This document shows, one piece after another, positions 1 through 8,003 of a stretch of 11,737 nucleotides of DNA. Position numbers and translations under genes: made by a program. Every line of letters starts with the position of its first letter. Positions within the stretch are counted from its first letter, which is position 1. The notes below the pieces were generated by a model. That model saw only the letters and a program-made list of their open reading frames with translations. It had not been told where the DNA came from and searched no databases. Location of the stretch: positions 1 through 11,737 of the forward strand of contig DAIDJC010000081.1 of the NCBI GenBank assembly GCA_027451565.1, given 5' to 3'. Origin of the DNA: Limisphaerales bacterium. Its GTDB lineage: Bacteria; Verrucomicrobiota; Verrucomicrobiia; Limisphaerales; UBA11358.

Positions 1-534
1 GTCACCAGCACGACCTCCTGATTGCTGATTTTTTCCGATGTGCATGAGTCCACGCAAAAATGTGCCGGTGGTTATAACAACGGTTTTTCCGTGGTATTGT
101 ACTTCTAATGTGGTTTCCACACCCAGTGCCTCATTATTCTCATGAATAATGCGTGCGCTTTGGCCCTGTTTTACGTCCAAATTAGGTTGGGATTCGCAAA
201 CCCATTTTAAACGGAATTGATAAGCTTTTTTATCACATTGAGCGCGTGGTGCCCAAACTGCCGGTCCTTTCTTCTGATTGAGCATCCGGAACTGCAGTCC
301 AGTCATGTCGGTGGCCTTGCCCATTTCTCCCCCGAGAGCGTCAATTTCCCGAACGAGATGACCCTTGGCGAGTCCGCCAATGGCTGGATTACAAGACATT
401 TGGCCAATGGAATCCGCATTGATGGTGAGAAGCAGGGTGGAGCATCCCATGCGGGCCGCTGCCAAGGCTGCTTCCACCCCGGCATGGCCTGCTCCAACCA
501 CGATTACATCATATTGTTTTGGATACTTATACAT
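1..534 (-). CDS. mnmG: MnmG (GidA), tRNA uridine-5-carboxymethylaminomethyl modification enzyme, N-terminal 178 codons
   Basis: This is the FAD-binding subunit that, with the GTPase MnmE, adds the carboxymethylaminomethyl group to the wobble uridine of certain tRNAs in the cytoplasm. The minus-strand reading frame opens with ATG at 534 and stays open to the window edge, so the C-terminal two thirds of the usual ~620 residues are missing. The dinucleotide-binding loop GAGHAG lies at about residues 15-20. It is followed by the family-typical stretches SCNPAIGGLAKGH and GPAVWAPRAQCD, and later by TTGTFLRGLMHIG and GGRAGD near the edge. No frameshift is visible. The upstream gene on the same strand is a histidine kinase 204 bases away, so the two may be transcribed separately. 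I see no clear Shine-Dalgarno sequence or promoter in that gap. The identity is very secure; only the missing part is unknown. Confidence 0.97.
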   Translation of the reverse strand, partial: MYKYPKQYDVIVVGAGHAGVEAALAAARMGCSTLLLTINADSIGQMSCNPAIGGLAKGHLVREIDALGGEMGKATDMTGLQFRMLNQKKGPAVWAPRAQCDKKAYQFRLKWVCESQPNLDVKQGQSARIIHENNEALGVETTLEVQYHGKTVVITTGTFLRGLMHIGKNQQSGGRAGD

Positions 535-738
535 GTCATTCCCTAACCACCAAACCTAGCCAGCACTCTCTTCAACGCCTGGAAAATTCCCCAAAGGCAA
601 ACGGTTCCAGCCTAATAAGAATAATAAATAGTGGCCCTTTCACCAGAATTTTATCTCTATGACCAAACAAGACGAATGGAATAAAGTTATGTCACTTTTT
701 AAATCTCGAATGTGAAGGGAATCCAATGGAAGAACCCA

Positions 739-2469
739 CTATGGGGATGTCATGGTGGGGAAAGAAATTCGGATGGTGGTGCCTCTTCCGGTTTTGGACA
801 ATATAGAAATTTTGCCTTGATGCGATTCAATGATCCTTCCAACAATCGCCAGACCCAATCCTGATCCTTTCAATTTGGTGGAAGTTAGAACCGTTTTAAA
901 AGCGCGCTGACGAAGGTCTTGCGACATTCCTTTGCCGGTGTCTTTAAAATCTAAAATAACCTGTTGAGACCCATTTTTAGAGGTAGAAACATAAGTTTTT
1001 ATCGTTAATGATCCTCCTTTGTCCATTGATTCTGCGGCATTTAGAATCAAATTCAAAAATGCCTGTTCCAGTTGCGGTGTGTCACCCATTACCATTGGGA
1101 GGTTGGATTGCAAGGATCGAACGAAGCGGATGTTTTGGTTGGCCAGCTTGTGGCGAACCAATAAACCAAGTTCTTCAATCAAGTCGTTGAGGTTGACAGG
1201 GTTTAATTTGGGTTCCGTGGTGCGGGCAAAATCCAAGATTTGTTCCACAATCTTATTCAGGTGTTCCATCTTGGATTCAATGACTTGGCTATCCTTGGCG
1301 CGCGGGTCGCCGGGGTTAAACTTGAGGTTGAGCGAGTGATATAGCAACTTCATTACTGTCAATGGGTTGCGTATTTCATGGGCCACCTCGGCTGCCAGAA
1401 GTCCCAGGGCCGACAGTTTTTCGTTTTGCCGCATTTGTTCTTCCACATCCACAAGGCGCTCATAGAGCCGGGCTTTTTCTATGGCGATGGCAGATAACTC
1501 GGCCAAGGCGCTGAGGATTTTTATTTCTTCATTGGAGAAATTATAATGTTTGGCGGTATAGACATTGATTGTTCCGATGGCTTGCCCTGAAAAAATAAGG
1601 GGTACGCTGAGCAGTGAAACCAGGTTCTCCTTTCGGGCAAGTTCAACATTTTGATAACGTGAATCACTTTGGACATTAGCCACTTGCAAGGATTTTTTGC
1701 GTCGGACAACCACTCCGAGAAGGCTTTCACCGACGGAAAGGTGGGGTTTTTTGATATAGGCCTCGCCTGCGCCAAAGCTGGCCCGTAGATCCAGCCACTC
1801 TCCAGTTTCGTTAAGCAACATGAGCGAACACATTCTTGCGCGCATTAATTCGCAAGCCTCCCGGGTGATTACCCGCAGCGCCTCGTCCAGATTGAGAGTG
1901 GAATTGATGGTTCGGCTGACATTGGCCAGGGTTTCAAAGAGCGATACCTTGAGTCGTAGCTGTTCATACAACCAGGTATTGTGGATGACTTTGGAAGCCT
2001 GGCGGGCCAATTCCTGCAAAAGGTTTTGATCTTCAATGGAAAAGGCATTGACCCGGTCAGAGTCCACATTGATAACCCCCCGCACCTCGCCCTGCACCTC
2101 GAGTGGAACGGCCAGTTCAGACCGGACATCGCGCCGGACGCTGACATAGCGGGCATCCTGGGTGACATCGCCGCAGCGCACGGGTTTTCCGTGCCATGCC
2201 ACCCAGCCGGTTATGCCCTCGCCCACGCGGAGTTTTAGTTTTCTGGCGGCGGAGGAAAGGTTTTGAGCGGCGAGAATTTCAAGGAAATGGGTGTTGGGAT
2301 TGATCAAGACCAGCGACCCGCTGGTGGCTTCCATCACCCGCACCGCCTCGCTCACGATTAATTGCAGGGCCTCCTGTGAATCCAGCGTGGAGTGGATGAC
2401 ACTGCTGACCTGGTAAAGCAGGCTCATCCGCCCATCGGACATTCCTAGTTTTTGAAGTTCCTCGCTCAA
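739..2469 (-). CDS. Soluble double-GAF sensor histidine kinase
   Basis: This is a 576-residue cytoplasmic sensor kinase with no transmembrane segment. Two GAF domains occupy roughly residues 20-165 and 178-330. A short helical linker follows, then the dimerisation/phosphoacceptor domain with the H-box EVAHEIRNPLT (His364) and an HATPase domain. The ATP-binding boxes are intact: N-box NLILNAAESM (about 473-482), G1 DTGKGM (510-515), an atypical F-box FKTVLTSTK (524-532) and G2 GSGLGLA (535-541). The GAF domains would sense a small molecule or redox state, but the ligand cannot be read from the sequence. No receiver domain and no response-regulator gene lie in this window, so the partner is elsewhere. 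The start used here is TTG at 2469, with only a weak AGG upstream; ATG at 2442 (residue 10) is an alternative that leaves all domains intact. It follows the Lpt permease gene by 99 bases on the same strand. Confidence 0.95.
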   Translation of the reverse strand: MSEELQKLGMSDGRMSLLYQVSSVIHSTLDSQEALQLIVSEAVRVMEATSGSLVLINPNTHFLEILAAQNLSSAARKLKLRVGEGITGWVAWHGKPVRCGDVTQDARYVSVRRDVRSELAVPLEVQGEVRGVINVDSDRVNAFSIEDQNLLQELARQASKVIHNTWLYEQLRLKVSLFETLANVSRTINSTLNLDEALRVITREACELMRARMCSLMLLNETGEWLDLRASFGAGEAYIKKPHLSVGESLLGVVVRRKKSLQVANVQSDSRYQNVELARKENLVSLLSVPLIFSGQAIGTINVYTAKHYNFSNEEIKILSALAELSAIAIEKARLYERLVDVEEQMRQNEKLSALGLLAAEVAHEIRNPLTVMKLLYHSLNLKFNPGDPRAKDSQVIESKMEHLNKIVEQILDFARTTEPKLNPVNLNDLIEELGLLVRHKLANQNIRFVRSLQSNLPMVMGDTPQLEQAFLNLILNAAESMDKGGSLTIKTYVSTSKNGSQQVILDFKDTGKGMSQDLRQRAFKTVLTSTKLKGSGLGLAIVGRIIESHQGKISILSKTGRGTTIRISFPTMTSP

Positions 2470-2568
2470 TTGCCTGTGACCTGATTGTTGACCCAGGCAG
2501 GGTTGGGTGCAAATAAAATATGTATTCTATGAAGCCTGGGAGGGAAAAAATTCCGTGGGGTGGAAACA

Positions 2569-3690
2569 TCACCGAATCCTGACCGTGAGCCAGACACCCA
2601 GGGCAGCGAAGGCCAGGTTGGGGAGGGCCGCCGCCAGCCAGGCCGGGAGCATGGCATTCATGCCCAAGGCCAACCCGATTTGCTGGACGATGAAAAAGGA
2701 GAAACAAATGAAGATGCTGCCGGCTACGCCAAAAAACAGGTTGCGCCTGCCCGGGGCAGCCCCGAAGGGAATGGCGATCAACACCACCACGATGCAGGTG
2801 AACGGTCCGGTGATTCTTCCGTATAACTTGGTGAGGAATTTTGCCTTTTCCGGCGCGGTTAATCCCGGGTTATCCCTCAGGTAAGGCCACAATTCCCGAA
2901 TGGGAATATCAGCGCTGTGAGATTTGAGCAGGTCTTCCGAATCGCTGAATTCCAGGTTGCGAGCCACTTGTGCGGGCGTTTCCGTAAAGTTTGGCATGGC
3001 AAGGATATTGGTCGTCAATTGGGGCAAAAGGTTTCCGTGCAAACCGTTTTGGGCAAAAAGTTGGACCTTGAAAAATGTCCATGCGCCATTGGTGAATTCA
3101 CCCCGGTCTGCAATCAAAGCGCGCCAGGAACCATCAGGCAGAACCCAATTTACGTTGGGATGCAGCATCACTCGGGTCTGGGTGTCGTATTCTTCAATCT
3201 GCCAGATGCGGTGCTCACGGGTATTGTGGAAGCCGGATTTATAGAATTTGGTCCGGCTCTGGGCATTCGCATCGGTGATGACGTAACGATTAAGAATGGT
3301 TTGCGCCCAAGCATTGGCGGTTGGCACCACCATCTCGTTCAACACTCCATAAACCACCGCTGCCGCCAAGCCGACGGCAAAATAAGGGGTGCAGAGTCTC
3401 CAAAGGCCCACGCCCGCCGCGCGCAGTGCGGTGATTTCATTAAAGCGGGCGTGATGCGTCAGCGCATAAAGCAAGGCCAGCAACAAGGCTATGGGCAGCG
3501 CCAGCACCACAAACCCCGGAGTCATGGCTGCCGCGTATTCCACACAATCCAGAGCATGCAGCTTGCTTTCCTGCATATGCCCAAGCTCCGTAAAAAAGAA
3601 AAAAGACACCCAAAACACCAGGAATCCACCAAGGCAAAAAGCCAGTGGAGTGATCAATTCCCGGAGCAAATATCGGTCATGCAGCCGCAC
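2569..3690 (-). CDS. LptF/LptG (YjgP/YjgQ) family permease
   Basis: This is an inner-membrane permease of the lipopolysaccharide export system. Two such subunits plus the ATPase LptB extract lipopolysaccharide for transfer to the outer membrane. With a GTG start at 3690 the protein has 373 residues, the normal family length. It begins with the typical RLHDRYLLREL just before the first membrane helix. Three N-terminal helices (about 12-34, 57-78, 99-119), a soluble periplasmic jelly-roll region (about 120-290) and three C-terminal helices (about 294-312, 318-340, 346-369) can be seen. The cytoplasmic-loop motif RFNEITALRAAGVG after helix 2 is characteristic. The frame stays open upstream to 3942, but that stretch overlaps the glycosyltransferase gene and lacks family character. 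The GTG has no Shine-Dalgarno sequence. I cannot tell LptF from LptG, and no second permease gene is present here. Confidence 0.92.
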   Translation of the reverse strand: MRLHDRYLLRELITPLAFCLGGFLVFWVSFFFFTELGHMQESKLHALDCVEYAAAMTPGFVVLALPIALLLALLYALTHHARFNEITALRAAGVGLWRLCTPYFAVGLAAAVVYGVLNEMVVPTANAWAQTILNRYVITDANAQSRTKFYKSGFHNTREHRIWQIEEYDTQTRVMLHPNVNWVLPDGSWRALIADRGEFTNGAWTFFKVQLFAQNGLHGNLLPQLTTNILAMPNFTETPAQVARNLEFSDSEDLLKSHSADIPIRELWPYLRDNPGLTAPEKAKFLTKLYGRITGPFTCIVVVLIAIPFGAAPGRRNLFFGVAGSIFICFSFFIVQQIGLALGMNAMLPAWLAAALPNLAFAALGVWLTVRIR

Positions 3691-3698
3691 GGCACAGA

Positions 3699-3746
3699 TT
3701 AAATCAGGATGCCAGCCAAGCGCCACCCCATTTCTTTTTGCTTCAT
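3699..3746 (-). CDS. Possible 15-residue leader peptide upstream of the Lpt permease
   Basis: A short frame, different from that of the permease, begins with ATG at 3746. It encodes MKQKEMGWRLAGILI and stops with TAA eight bases before the permease GTG start. The permease start has no ribosome-binding site of its own, so ribosomes finishing this small frame could reinitiate there. The ATG has only a weak GG-rich sequence before it. A frame this short can arise by chance, and I regard it as a candidate only. Confidence 0.2.
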   Translation of the reverse strand: MKQKEMGWRLAGILI

Positions 3747-3835
3747 CCGCCAGCGGTTTCCAGGGCAATCCACCTCGCAGGGGTCCAAATCCAAAGTGGC
3801 CGGGGTTTTGATGGATTGCGAAAGGTTCAACTTTT

Positions 3836-4921
3836 TCAAATCCCGCTTTGGACGGCGCGTTCCACGGCTTTAATAACGATGGATTCCGCCTCATCAACCC
3901 ATGCCTTGAAAGCGGGTCCGCCTCTTGGAGTGGCGGGCTCAAGTAAACGGCTCAGGTTGAACATACTATCACGGATTCCGAACCCGGCGTAAACGGCATC
4001 CAAAGCGTTCAAGTATTGTTCGATGTGATTCTGCACAGGGATCATCAGGACCGGCTTGCCCAAATAGGCGGCTTCACTCACCGATTCAAAGCCGGCCGTG
4101 CAAACCACGGCCCGACATCCCGCCATCATTTGCAAAAACTTGTCTCCATGTAGCTTATGAAACACAAGGCTGGGCAGGCGTTTCTCTTCTTCAGGAGCGC
4201 CAGGCTTATCGTAAAAGCAATGCACGGGAACGTCAGGATGATCCTGGCACCAACGTTCGATATCCGTTGCGTATCCATGATTCAGAAGATAAACAAGCAA
4301 GTAGTTTCCATGCACAACTTGTTTGATTTCAAATAATTGTTTCCGCAAGAGAGGGGGGCAAACGTGAAGGTTGGAGTTTGGCAGGTCCGGTGCGCGGTAA
4401 AATGACAAAGCCAGTTTGGAGGATTTGGAGCCCACGAGGCGGACAAAATTGCGGAAACCCCATTGTTGAGTTCGTGCGTGATTGGAATGGATGAAAGCTG
4501 GGTGAAAGAGCATGAATTGGTGGCCGAGAACCAGAACTGGGATTCGGATGCGGCCCAGAAGTTTGCCCACACCGGTTGCCGCCTCGAGAAAATTGATGAT
4601 GAGGTCAGGCTGAGTTTGCGCGATGGTTTGTTCCAGCACGTTGAGACTTTGACCCAATTGCGGCAGATGAGAGAGGGCTTCAGTGAGTGATGCGGTGATG
4701 GAAATGCCTCGTTGGGCTTTGAAATGAAAGCCTGGGCTGAAGATGGGTTGCAGAGGAACGCCGAAGGCATTGAGGGCGTAATCAGGAAGGGGGCGGCGGC
4801 CATTGGTGCCAGCGATTGCGGCGACCACCTGGTGACCGTGTCTGAGCAGAAACTCGCGCATGGCCAAAGCCTGGGTGAAGTGCCCGCGGCCTTCCCCTTG
4901 GATCACAAAACAAATTCTCAT
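3836..4921 (-). CDS. GT-B fold glycosyltransferase (MurG/UGT-like)
   Basis: This 361-residue protein resembles the glycosyltransferases that use a nucleotide-sugar donor in a GT-B fold. The N-terminal strand and glycine-rich loop MRICFVIQGEGRGHFTQA (residues 1-18) form the acceptor side. The C-terminal donor-binding motif spans about 277-305, with AGFESVSEAAYLGKP, then IPVQNHIEQYLNA. It has no signal peptide or membrane helix, so it probably works at the cytoplasmic face of the membrane. The start is ATG at 4921, preceded by the strong Shine-Dalgarno AGAGAGG five bases away; the frame is open 30 bases further upstream but that part is not needed. It precedes the Lpt permease by 145 bases on the same strand, which hints at a role in lipid or surface-sugar assembly. 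The sugar and acceptor cannot be named. Confidence 0.87.
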   Translation of the reverse strand: MRICFVIQGEGRGHFTQALAMREFLLRHGHQVVAAIAGTNGRRPLPDYALNAFGVPLQPIFSPGFHFKAQRGISITASLTEALSHLPQLGQSLNVLEQTIAQTQPDLIINFLEAATGVGKLLGRIRIPVLVLGHQFMLFHPAFIHSNHARTQQWGFRNFVRLVGSKSSKLALSFYRAPDLPNSNLHVCPPLLRKQLFEIKQVVHGNYLLVYLLNHGYATDIERWCQDHPDVPVHCFYDKPGAPEEEKRLPSLVFHKLHGDKFLQMMAGCRAVVCTAGFESVSEAAYLGKPVLMIPVQNHIEQYLNALDAVYAGFGIRDSMFNLSRLLEPATPRGGPAFKAWVDEAESIVIKAVERAVQSGI

Positions 4922-4972
4922 GGTGTCCTCTCTGTTACCGGGGACAAGCACACACCAACCCCGTTCTGGTGT
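4921..4972 (-). promoter_or_regulatory. Possible alternative hairpins in the glycosyltransferase leader
   Basis: Reading the minus strand, ACACCA (4972-4967) is followed after nine bases by TGGTGT (4957-4952), a perfect six-pair stem. A second ACACCA (4926-4921) lies between the Shine-Dalgarno sequence and the A of the ATG and could pair with the same TGGTGT. The two pairings exclude each other, and only the second would cover the start codon. The repeat unit itself is eight bases (GGACACCA) and occurs twice. The stems are short, so regulation of translation is an inference. Confidence 0.25.
4927..4933 (-). promoter_or_regulatory. Shine-Dalgarno sequence of the glycosyltransferase gene
   Basis: On the minus strand AGAGAGG lies five bases before the ATG at 4921. 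It is the best ribosome-binding site in the window and decides this start over the longer open frame. Confidence 0.75.
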
Positions 4973-5039
4973 CCATCAAATTGAGATCAGCAAGCTGGAG
5001 GGACCTTTGGGTCATCATTTCCGGCACGGAGAAGAGGTT

Positions 5040-5129
5040 GCCAGCCAGTTGCCCTGCAAAAATGCCTTTGGTTGGAGAGCATCGGACAGAGGGGCCTGTC
5101 CGGGCGTCGAGGGAGGCTGGCGTTTTTTT
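5040..5129 (+). promoter_or_regulatory. Nested stem structure with T-tract upstream of serA (attenuator, terminator or small RNA)
   Basis: GCCAGCC at 5040-5046 is perfectly complementary to GGCTGGC at 5115-5121. Enclosed within it is a second perfect seven-pair stem, CGGACAG (5083-5089) with CTGTCCG (5096-5102) and a six-base loop. A smaller CAAA/TTTG stem (5057-5060 with 5067-5070) is also possible. Seven T residues follow at 5123-5129. No plus-strand gene lies upstream, so this is not the terminator of a neighbour. It could be a leader element of serA if transcription starts further upstream, or the 3' end of a small RNA. It matches no RNA family that I recognise by eye. Confidence 0.3.
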
Positions 5130-5154
5130 ATCAATTTATCGTTTGATTCGCTGT

Positions 5155-5183
5155 TTGACCTGATGTGGGATTGGGGTTACGAT
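5155..5183 (+). promoter_or_regulatory. Candidate sigma-70 promoter of serA
   Basis: TTGACC (5155-5160, five of six consensus bases) is followed after 17 bases by TACGAT (5178-5183, four of six). Transcription would start near 5190, giving a leader of about 16 bases to the ATG at 5206 and skipping the structured element upstream. Confidence 0.45.
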
Positions 5184-5205
5184 TCCGGTTCATTTTTCTT
5201 TGATC

Positions 5206-6804
5206 ATGAAAATTATCATTTGCGATCCGATTTCCCCCAAAGGGATTGCCCTGTTGCAACAACGGCCTGAATTTGAGGTGGTGGTTCTTTCCAAACGACT
5301 GCCAGAAGCCGAGCTTTTACCCATTGTGGCGGATGCAACGGCCTTGGTTGTGCGGTCAGAGACCAAGGTGACCAAGGCGGTCATTCAAGCCGCCAAAAAA
5401 TTGCGGGTGGTTGGGCGTGCGGGTGTGGGGGTGGATAATGTGGACATAGAAGCCTCCACCCAGAGCGGCGTGGTGGTGATGAATACGCCTGCCGGGAACA
5501 CGGTTACCACGGCTGAGTTGACGTTTGCCATGCTTCTCAACCTCGCGCGCAAAGTGCCACAAGCCCACGCCACGATGGTGGCGGGCAAATGGGACAGGAA
5601 AATGTTTCAGGGTATTGAATTGCAGGGCAAAACCCTGGGAGTTCTCGGAATGGGCAGGATCGGCACCGAGGTGGCCAAGCGCGCCAAAGCCTTTGGCATG
5701 CAGGTGATGGCCTACGATCCCTATTTGACCGAGGACAGGGCGAAGGCCATTGGTGCGGATTTCGCGGCAGACGCAGACGCGGTTTATCGTGTGGCGGATT
5801 TCATCACCGTCCACATGCCTGTGACCAAGGAAACCAGAGAAATGTTGAATGCGGCGGCCTTTGCCAAAATGAAGCCGGGAGTGCGCATCGTCAATTGCGC
5901 CCGCGGCGAAATCATTTCTGAGGGTGATTTATTGGCCGCATTGGAATCCGGCAAGGTGGCCGGGGCGGCATTGGATGTGTTTGCCGTGGAACCGTTGCCG
6001 GCGGATCATCCGTACCGAAAGCAGCCTAATTTGATTCTCACGCCCCATTTGGGCGCGAGCACGGAAGAAGCCCAGGAAAAATGCGGCGTGGAGGTGGCTG
6101 AGGTGATTGCCGCTTATTTGCTGACGGGGGAAGTTCGTAATGGGGTGAACCTGCCCTACTTGGATGCCAAGACCTACGAGCAAGTAAAGCCGTATCTTCC
6201 CTTGGGAGAGGCGCTGGGCAAATTGCTCGCCCAATTATCACCCGCCAATGCGGACAGGCTTTACATCACTTATGGCGGCCATGCCCGGCTTCTTCCCAAT
6301 ACGGACCCGGTCACCAGGGCCATCCTGCGCGGGTTCCTGGCCACACGCGATGTCAAGGATGTGAACAACGTGAATGTCCGCAGCGTGGCGCAGAGCATTG
6401 GCTTGACGGTGGAGGAAAAGAAATCTGATGAGCCGGTGACCTTCAACGAATGGGTCCACGTGCAGTTGTTCAGCAACGGAAACAAGCTGACTTCGGCGGG
6501 CGGCACCTTTTTCGGATCCCCGAACAACCCGCGGATCGTGCGTTTGCACAGCCAATCGGTCGAGATTCCTGCCACAGGCACACTCTTGCTGTTGAACAAT
6601 GCCGACAAGCCGGGGATTGTGGGCCGGTTGGGAACACTGCTGGGCAGGCATCAGGTCAACATCGCCAGCATGAGCCTGGGCCGCCAGACGGCGGGGGGCC
6701 TGGCGTTGACGGTGTTGAGCCTGGACAGCGTCCCGCCCGCTGCCGTGCTGGGTGAACTCCAAAACACCCCTGATTTCAGCAATGTGAAAGTGGTGACACT
6801 TTGA
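5206..6804 (+). CDS. serA: D-3-phosphoglycerate dehydrogenase
   Basis: This enzyme catalyses the first step of serine synthesis, NAD-dependent oxidation of 3-phosphoglycerate to 3-phosphohydroxypyruvate, in the cytoplasm. The 532-residue protein is the long type. The catalytic domain includes the NAD-binding loop GVLGMGRIG (about 145-153). The catalytic residues are Arg233 in NCARGEI, Glu262 in DVFAVEP and His281 in TPHLGAS. An intervening regulatory (ASB) domain spans about 320-450. A C-terminal ACT domain (about 458-532, starting near LLLLNNADKPGIVGRLG) is the usual site of serine feedback. The start is ATG at 5206; an in-frame TTG six bases upstream adds nothing. There is no recognisable Shine-Dalgarno sequence. 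A candidate promoter lies just upstream, and the prolyl isomerase gene follows 44 bases after the stop, so the two may be co-transcribed. Confidence 0.97.
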   Translation: MKIIICDPISPKGIALLQQRPEFEVVVLSKRLPEAELLPIVADATALVVRSETKVTKAVIQAAKKLRVVGRAGVGVDNVDIEASTQSGVVVMNTPAGNTVTTAELTFAMLLNLARKVPQAHATMVAGKWDRKMFQGIELQGKTLGVLGMGRIGTEVAKRAKAFGMQVMAYDPYLTEDRAKAIGADFAADADAVYRVADFITVHMPVTKETREMLNAAAFAKMKPGVRIVNCARGEIISEGDLLAALESGKVAGAALDVFAVEPLPADHPYRKQPNLILTPHLGASTEEAQEKCGVEVAEVIAAYLLTGEVRNGVNLPYLDAKTYEQVKPYLPLGEALGKLLAQLSPANADRLYITYGGHARLLPNTDPVTRAILRGFLATRDVKDVNNVNVRSVAQSIGLTVEEKKSDEPVTFNEWVHVQLFSNGNKLTSAGGTFFGSPNNPRIVRLHSQSVEIPATGTLLLLNNADKPGIVGRLGTLLGRHQVNIASMSLGRQTAGGLALTVLSLDSVPPAAVLGELQNTPDFSNVKVVTL

Positions 6805-6848
6805 AACCAATGTCGCAAAATAAAAATAGAAATCCATACCTTATTCCT

Positions 6849-8000
6849 ATGAACTTGAAAAACGTCGTGCTTCCCATCCTGCCGCTGATCCTGGCCCTGG
6901 GCCTGGCCTCCGTTCCTGCGCGTGGCGCCACGGAAAACACAGCTCCTGCCGCCGCCCAGCCTGCGGATGCTTCGCAAGCCCCGGATTCCATGACTGCCTT
7001 GTTTGGCGACCCTACCATCGTGAAAGGGGATGGATTCGAGATCAAGCGCAGTGAATTGGACCAGGTATTGTCCAGCGCCAAAGCCACGGCGGCGGCCCAG
7101 GGCAAGCAGTTGCCTGCGGGCTATGATGCCAGTGTGCTGGAGCAACTCATCAACATTCACCTGCTCCTGAGCAAGGCCAATGATGCCGACCGCGCCGCAG
7201 GCAAGGCCGATGCCGACCAGCAATTTGCCATCCTCGTCAAGAACATGGGATCGGAATCCGCCTTGGAACAACAATTGCAGGCCAGGGGAATGACCGTGGC
7301 TGAGCTGCGGGCCAAGGCTGTGCAGGAAGCCACAGCCAAGGCAGCCTTGAAGCGTCTGCTCAAAGTCTCCGTTTCGGATTCGGAATTGCAGGAATACTAC
7401 ACCAATCATCCTTCTGATTTTGAGGTGCCGGAAACCGTTTCCGTGCGTCACATCCTGCTCATGACCGTGGATCCCTCCACCCATCCTTTCACCCCACTGC
7501 CCACCAACACCGTGGCCATGAAACGGCAGCAGATTGATGGTTTGCTGAAACAGGCCAGGGGCGGGGCTGATTTTGCCGCATTGGCCCGGCAGTACTCGGA
7601 AGACCCGGGATCTCGGGATAACGGCGGTGAATTGCCTCCCTTTCCCAGGGGACAAATGCTGCCTGAATTTGAAACCGCAGCCTTCTCCCTTACCAACAAC
7701 GAAATCAGCGATGTGGTCACCACCGCCTACGGCTTCCACATCATCAAGATGCTGGGCAAAAATCCGGCGCACATGCTCACCCTTTCAGAAAAATCTCCTT
7801 CCACCGACCTGACCATTTCCGAGGAACTGCGGGAAGCGCTCATCAACAACAAGGAGCGCAAGCTGGCGCCTGACTATATCAAGCAGGTGCGGGCTGCGGA
7901 CCATGTCCAGGTGGTGGACCCGAATTTGAAAACCGAGGACGACGCCTTTCTGGCTGCCCAATCGAGCCAGGGCGCCTCAGCAACCGGTCCAGCCAATTAA
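6849..8000 (+). CDS. Exported parvulin-type peptidyl-prolyl cis-trans isomerase (PpiC/SurA-like)
   Basis: This predicted periplasmic folding catalyst isomerises peptide bonds before proline and may chaperone outer-membrane or secreted proteins. With ATG at 6849 it has 383 residues and begins with a signal peptide (MNLKNVVLPILPLILALGLA, then SVPA). ATG at 6810 would add 13 residues before it and cannot be excluded; neither start has a clear Shine-Dalgarno sequence. Residues about 45-190 form a helical SurA-type N-terminal region. The rotamase domain spans about 197-304, with the family hallmarks VRHILL, FAALARQYSEDPGS, NGGELPPFPRGQM, PEFETAAFSL and YGFHIIKML. The C-terminal tail is Ala/Ser-rich. 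It lies between serA and a membrane-anchored coiled-coil gene on the same strand. The family is secure; the client proteins are unknown. Confidence 0.93.
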   Translation: MNLKNVVLPILPLILALGLASVPARGATENTAPAAAQPADASQAPDSMTALFGDPTIVKGDGFEIKRSELDQVLSSAKATAAAQGKQLPAGYDASVLEQLINIHLLLSKANDADRAAGKADADQQFAILVKNMGSESALEQQLQARGMTVAELRAKAVQEATAKAALKRLLKVSVSDSELQEYYTNHPSDFEVPETVSVRHILLMTVDPSTHPFTPLPTNTVAMKRQQIDGLLKQARGGADFAALARQYSEDPGSRDNGGELPPFPRGQMLPEFETAAFSLTNNEISDVVTTAYGFHIIKMLGKNPAHMLTLSEKSPSTDLTISEELREALINNKERKLAPDYIKQVRAADHVQVVDPNLKTEDDAFLAAQSSQGASATGPAN

Positions 8001-8003
8001 ATC

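Noticed and set aside
3691..3942. N-terminal extension of the Lpt permease by 84 residues
   Set aside because: It overlaps the end of the glycosyltransferase gene, has no family character, and would make the protein much longer than known permeases, whereas GTG at 3690 gives the normal length and N-terminus.
4860..5270. Plus-strand open frame of 136 codons spanning the divergent region
   Set aside because: It overlaps the start of the glycosyltransferase gene and the start of serA in another frame, and crosses the predicted serA promoter and the structured element.
6651..7772. Long minus-strand open frame of 373 codons
   Set aside because: It lies opposite serA and the prolyl isomerase, both recognised beyond doubt. 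Its product is a Gly/Gln/His/Arg-rich sequence typical of the reverse strand of a GC-rich gene.
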